From contig CANGCO010000005.1 in NCBI GenBank assembly GCA_947452365.1, positions 18,636-82,635 of the forward strand: a stretch of 64,000 nucleotides of DNA. The letters run 5' to 3'. Within the stretch, counting starts at the first letter, position 1. Every line of letters starts with the position of its first letter. The DNA is from Caulobacteraceae bacterium (GTDB taxonomy: Bacteria > Pseudomonadota > Alphaproteobacteria > Caulobacterales > Caulobacteraceae). The notes under the pieces are model-generated. The model was not told the origin of the DNA. It did not search any database and worked only from the letters and a program-made list of their open reading frames with translations. This document shows positions 60,457 to 64,000 of this stretch, piece after piece. The translations under genes were made by a program, and so were the position numbers.

Positions 60457-62466
60457 ATGGGTAGATGCCATCTCACAGCCTACTGTTTGGCCATGTCGCT
60501 TGTCTGTGGTCAGGCACATAGTCAGTCCACCGAGACCTCTAATCCCCAGGAGGTCGAGACCATTAATGTATGGGGCCACCGAAAGGATGGTGTAGGCGTC
60601 GCGACATCTGCGAGCGAGGGTGAAGTCGCCTTCGCCAAGTTTGCCGACCGTCCCCTGATGCGCCCAGGTGAACTGGTTGAGGTGATACCTGGCATGGCGG
60701 CAACCCAGCACTCGGGATCAGGCAAGGCGAACCAGTATTTTCTGCGCGGGTTCAACATCGACCATGGAACGGATTTTTCTGCTTCGCTCGACGGCGCGCC
60801 GCTCAACATGCGGACCAATGCCCATGGTCAAGGCTATCTCGACCTCAACTTCGTGACGCCCGAATTGATTCAGACCATTGAATATAGGAAAGGGCCCTAT
60901 AGCGCCGAGACTGGAGACTTCTCTGTCGCCGGGTCCACCAATTTTGAGACCCTGGCCAACTTGGCGGCGCCGATAGCTTCGGTGACCGTGGGCGCACATG
61001 GCTATGGGCGGTTCCTTGGGGCGCACGATCTGGGCGAGGGCTATGTCGCCCTTGACGTCACAACCTCCCGCGGGCCTTGGATCCGCGCCGAAGACCTTCG
61101 AAAAGGGTCGCTTCTGTTCAGCCAGACCCTGGGAGACTGGCGCCTTACCGGCCTCGCCTACGGCGCAAAGTGGAACTCGACAGACCAGGTTCCCGACAGG
61201 GCCATTGCCGCGGGTCTGATCAACCGTCTCGGCGCAATCGATCCGACCGACGGCGGTCAAACCCACAGGTTCCTGCTTTCAGCCAAGGGCGACCTTGCAG
61301 ATGATCTTATGGTTACTGCCAGCCTCCAAGCCTATGACCTTCGATTAAGGTCGAACTTCACCTACTTCCTTGATGATCCGGTCAACGGTGATCAGTTTGA
61401 ACAGTCTGAACATCGTTTGGTCGCGGCTGGCGGCTTGACGAAGACCTGGACGGGGTCAGTGCCATGGTCGTTCAAAGTCGGTGCCGAGGGCCGCTATGAT
61501 CACATCGGTCAGGTGGGGCTCTACCACACGCGCGCAGGCCTTCGGCTGAGGACACTCCGCCAGGACAGGGTCAATGAAGGGTCGGTCGGCGTTTGGGGCG
61601 AAGCAAACTGGGCCCAAGGGCCGCTCCGTGCCAGCTTGGGGCTGCGGGGTGATGCGATCTCTGTTGATGTGGCCTCAAACAGTTCCGTTAATTCCGGTTC
61701 CAAGTCAGACGCCTTGGTCAGCCCCAAGCTGACCCTAGCCTGGCGCCTTTCAGATCAGGTGGAAATCTATGCCGACGCGGGAAGCGGCTATCATTCAAAT
61801 GATGCACGAGGTGCTACCGCCCGCATGTCTTCTGACGGGTCGCCTCTAACCCCTGTCGACCTCTTGGTTCCTGCCGTGGGCAGTGAAGTTGGCGCGCGAT
61901 ATGAGCGATCCGGCCTCCAGGCCTCCCTGACCGTCTGGACGCTCAATCTGAACTCCGAGCTCGTTTACTCAGGTGACTCCGGCGACACCGAGAGCTCGAG
62001 CAAGTCTAGGCGGCTTGGTGCGGAGGCGCTGATAAACTGGCGCCCCATGCCCAGACTCGATCTCGACCTTAGCGCTGCTTCCACGCGCGCGCGTTATGTG
62101 GACGCCCCGGGCGCCGACCGTATTCCAAACGCTTTGGACTATGTGCTCACGGCGGGCGTCACCTGGCAGGTAACCGATTTCAACACGGCCGAACTTACTG
62201 TCCGCAGACTGGGCCCTGCCGCGCTTGTCGAAGACAATAGCGCAAGGTCTCAACCCTCAACGGCGACGAACCTGCTACTCAGGCACAGGTGGGACAGGTT
62301 CGAGGGCACGCTGGAAATTCTCAACCTTTTCGGCAGCCACGATGATGATATTGCCTATTTTTATACGTCCCGGCTGAAGGGCGAGGCCGCTGGCGGCATT
62401 GACGATTATCACCGTCATCCGATGGAACCTCGCACCTTCCGAGTTGGACTTAGGGCGAAACTCTGA
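60457..62466 (+). CDS. TonB-dependent outer-membrane receptor
   Basis: A 669-residue receptor that imports a ligand using TonB energy. After a signal peptide (LTAYCLAMSLVCGQAHS) comes a TonB-box-like ETINVWG, a plug domain with NQYFLRGFNIDHGTDFSA, the group-typical HGQGYLDLNFVTPELI and YRKGPYSAETGDFS, then a 22-strand-type barrel ending in MEPRTFRVGLRAKL. This receptor subgroup has no substrate I can name. AGAAGGA precedes ATG 60457. It is a single gene between two mobile-element remnants, so it may have been acquired. Confidence 0.92.
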   Translation: MGRCHLTAYCLAMSLVCGQAHSQSTETSNPQEVETINVWGHRKDGVGVATSASEGEVAFAKFADRPLMRPGELVEVIPGMAATQHSGSGKANQYFLRGFNIDHGTDFSASLDGAPLNMRTNAHGQGYLDLNFVTPELIQTIEYRKGPYSAETGDFSVAGSTNFETLANLAAPIASVTVGAHGYGRFLGAHDLGEGYVALDVTTSRGPWIRAEDLRKGSLLFSQTLGDWRLTGLAYGAKWNSTDQVPDRAIAAGLINRLGAIDPTDGGQTHRFLLSAKGDLADDLMVTASLQAYDLRLRSNFTYFLDDPVNGDQFEQSEHRLVAAGGLTKTWTGSVPWSFKVGAEGRYDHIGQVGLYHTRAGLRLRTLRQDRVNEGSVGVWGEANWAQGPLRASLGLRGDAISVDVASNSSVNSGSKSDALVSPKLTLAWRLSDQVEIYADAGSGYHSNDARGATARMSSDGSPLTPVDLLVPAVGSEVGARYERSGLQASLTVWTLNLNSELVYSGDSGDTESSSKSRRLGAEALINWRPMPRLDLDLSAASTRARYVDAPGADRIPNALDYVLTAGVTWQVTDFNTAELTVRRLGPAALVEDNSARSQPSTATNLLLRHRWDRFEGTLEILNLFGSHDDDIAYFYTSRLKGEAAGGIDDYHRHPMEPRTFRVGLRAKL

Positions 62467-62477
62467 GACGCCGCCGG

Positions 62478-62640
62478 GGCGCTGTCAGTTCAATGCGAAC
62501 TTATCTCCACTGGGCGCGATTAGGGCAGGGCGCCTCATCTTCAGGCGGCGAGTGTTTGCCACTTGGCAAACGCGCCGATCTTCAGGCTTTGAAATCATCT
62601 CGGCTGATGAGGTGGCGGTCCAGGTTGAAGGGGTTTTGGA
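62478..62640 (-). repeat. Decayed IS6-family element end (remnant C)
   Basis: CTGTCAGTTCAATGCGA, AGGGCAGGGCGC and GAGGTGGCGGTCCAGGTTGAA match blocks of the IS copy at 63398-64000 in the same order and orientation, with poor matching between. It immediately follows the TonB-dependent receptor stop. The remaining sequence to 62853 contains no gene I can support. Confidence 0.5.
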
Positions 62641-62853
62641 ATACTGAGTGTCGGCTTCACCATTTTCAACTTCCGAAGCCCAGCGGTGGAAAGTGGATTT
62701 ATGAGCCGCATCAGACACGCCAGCACGCCCTTTAGCCACCGAAGCCCAAACAGTCCCTCCGCTCAAAGCCAACACTAGACCAACTTTTTCATCTGAGCCT
62801 TCAGAGACAAAGTGACATTGCGTATTGGGTTGCCGCTATTGAGTATCTTCGGC

Positions 62854-63276
62854 TCACGTCTTCCGCCACTCGCTAGCCAGCCTCTGAGCCTCAGCTCTTT
62901 GAGCTGGGGTCATCTTTGAGGTTAGGAGGTTTATGTTGCCCGCAACCTTTAGCCGAAAATCTGGATCGTTGGCTATCACAACGGCCAGGTTTAGCCATTT
63001 AAGGGCTTGGACGTAATCGGTTCGAACGCCGTCACCGAGATAATAGGCTATTCCCAGATCGTGCTGAGCCCTGACATTTCCCTGGTCGGCAGACCTTAAA
63101 TACCAACGGGCAGCAGGAGCATAATCTTGAGGTGCGCTCTGACCTTCTCTGCACATCACACCGAGCACATGCCGAGCGTCAGCATCACCTTGATCAGCAA
63201 CGTTTTGATAGCATTTAGCAGCAGCATTACGAACCGCGACGCCGCGCGCGGAGATTTGCGCCAATTTGGGCGCCAA
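62854..63276 (-). CDS. Sel1-repeat protein fragment
   Basis: About 140 residues with two to three Sel1-like (SLR) repeats: AKCYQNVADQGDADARHVLGVMCREG, AARWYLRSADQGNVRAQHDLG and ALKWLNLAVVIAND. The repeat fold is alpha-helical and protein-binding. The only in-frame start near the beginning is TTG 63276, no signal peptide or ATG precedes it, and a stop lies just upstream (about 63310), so the N-terminus looks lost. It sits between an IS6 remnant and an IS6 copy. Probably a truncated gene. Confidence 0.6.
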   Translation of the reverse strand: MAPKLAQISARGVAVRNAAAKCYQNVADQGDADARHVLGVMCREGQSAPQDYAPAARWYLRSADQGNVRAQHDLGIAYYLGDGVRTDYVQALKWLNLAVVIANDPDFRLKVAGNINLLTSKMTPAQRAEAQRLASEWRKT

Positions 63277-63397
63277 AAATCGAAATAATGCGAAAAACAG
63301 AGACCGATTTTAAGTCTCCGGATCGGTGTTATTTCCGGATTTAATAGGGATATTGGGGCCGCTGCCGCAAAGGTGCAAAAGGCAGCGGACTGGGTGG

Positions 63398-64000
63398 CGG
63401 TGCTGTCAGACCAATGCGACAGTGTCTCCGCTTTGCGGAGCAAGGGCAGGGCGCTTCTGGCCTCAGGCCATGATCAACTTCAACTCAGCTAGGGCGGCGG
63501 AGCGCAGGTCTTTGTCGTTCTGGCGGGTGTTGAGGTGGCGATCCTGGTTAAAGTGATTGTGAACCGAGCCGTGTACCGAGGCGAATTTCTGGAGGGTTTT
63601 CATCCGCCGGAACCTCACCATGGCTCGCTCTCGTCGTCGCAACGGCAGGTGTGAATTCTCCACTCGGTTGTTCAACCGACGTCCTTTAACCCGCTTCTCC
63701 AGCGCACTGATTTCCCTGAACGCTGCCGGGTAGGACTTCAGACCGTCGGTCACGATCACCTCGGGCGAGCGGTGTCGTTTCATGGCTTTCTTAATGAATT
63801 TCAATGCTGCGGCCTTGTCTCGGGTCTTGGTGACATAGGATTCCAGCACCTCGCCCTCATGGTCGACGGCGCGCCATAGAGAGTGTGTCTGGCCGTTGAT
63901 CTTCACGAAAACCTCGTCGAGGTGCCAACGCCAGTGCGTGAACGCCCGCATCCGATCGACCCGTTTGCGCCGGATCTCAGCGGCGAACATTGGCCCGAAC
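63398..64000 (-). mobile_element. IS6-family insertion sequence, cut by window edge
   Basis: The visible end of the element starts near GCTGTCAGACCAATGCGA (63401 on) and contains the transposase gene described separately. Three decayed copies of the same end (28097, 30819, 62478) occur in the window. The other inverted repeat and target duplication lie outside the window. Confidence 0.8.
63463..64000 (-). CDS. IS6-family transposase, N-terminus outside window
   Basis: At least 178 residues of a DDE transposase. The frame continues to the window edge as FGPMFAAEIRRKR. DDE motifs are visible: WRWHLDEVFVKING (first Asp), IVTDGLKSYPAAFRE (second Asp) and NRVENSHLPLRRRER (Glu). The ending HFNQDRHLNTRQNDKDLRS is typical of the group. 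The frame is intact, so the element may be active, unlike the decayed copies. Confidence 0.92.
   Translation of the reverse strand, partial: FGPMFAAEIRRKRVDRMRAFTHWRWHLDEVFVKINGQTHSLWRAVDHEGEVLESYVTKTRDKAAALKFIKKAMKRHRSPEVIVTDGLKSYPAAFREISALEKRVKGRRLNNRVENSHLPLRRRERAMVRFRRMKTLQKFASVHGSVHNHFNQDRHLNTRQNDKDLRSAALAELKLIMA

Overview
The window reads as chromosomal DNA of a Gram-negative, aerobic, metabolically versatile bacterium, most likely an alphaproteobacterium (Sphingomonadales or Caulobacterales would fit). The reasons are the split B12-dependent mutase beside acyl-CoA genes, System I cytochrome c maturation genes, TonB-dependent uptake, a VirB-type secretion operon and dense ATGA-type gene overlaps. 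Most genes are GC-rich, with AT-rich intergenic islands. I saw no rRNA or tRNA gene and no CRISPR array. The order or family is an inference from gene content only.

Region 1 (1-20.2 kb), carbon metabolism: the C-terminal two thirds of malate synthase G with a GlcG-like protein, an isopenicillin-N-synthase-like oxygenase, a DUF1345 membrane protein, an IorAB-type molybdenum hydroxylase, nitronate monooxygenase, a membrane M28 peptidase, FadH, a TauD-like dioxygenase, a split and divergent B12-dependent acyl-CoA mutase, a DsbA-like protein, an acyl-CoA dehydrogenase, an N-acyl-D-amino-acid deacylase-like amidohydrolase and a TetR regulator.

Region 2 (20.6-27.9 kb), curli-type amyloid: a minus-strand operon csgF-csgG-curlin-curlin-FecR protein-CHASE2 adenylate cyclase, followed by a CpdA-like cyclic-nucleotide phosphodiesterase. 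Region 3 (28.1-31.2 kb): a two-gene insert (membrane protein and a haem-bearing Vgb-like lipoprotein) between two decayed IS6-family ends.

Region 4 (31.5-50.5 kb), the most unusual part: a multihaem electron-transfer island. It holds a two-domain HbpS/GlcG lipoprotein, a pentahaem-like cytochrome, an outer-membrane beta-barrel, a 1316-residue decahaem cytochrome fused to an LVIVD-like propeller, an FHA-TM-decahaem protein, a dihaem-type cytochrome b, and a flavoprotein fused to two cyclic-nucleotide-binding domains and a four-cluster ferredoxin module. ccmF-ccmG-ccmH-ccmI lie divergently beside it. Together they could carry electrons from a cytoplasmic pyridine nucleotide through the inner membrane and periplasm to (or from) the cell surface. 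An adenylate cyclase, two CpdA-like phosphodiesterases and a cNMP-binding oxidoreductase in one window suggest that cAMP tunes amyloid formation and this electron route.

Region 5 (50.6-64 kb): the second CpdA-like copy, a compact VirB operon (B1-B2-B3-B4-B6-B9-B10-B11) with no B5, B7, B8 or D4, an internally deleted IS6-type transposase, a TonB-dependent receptor, another IS6 remnant, a Sel1-repeat fragment and an IS6-family transposase cut by the right edge.
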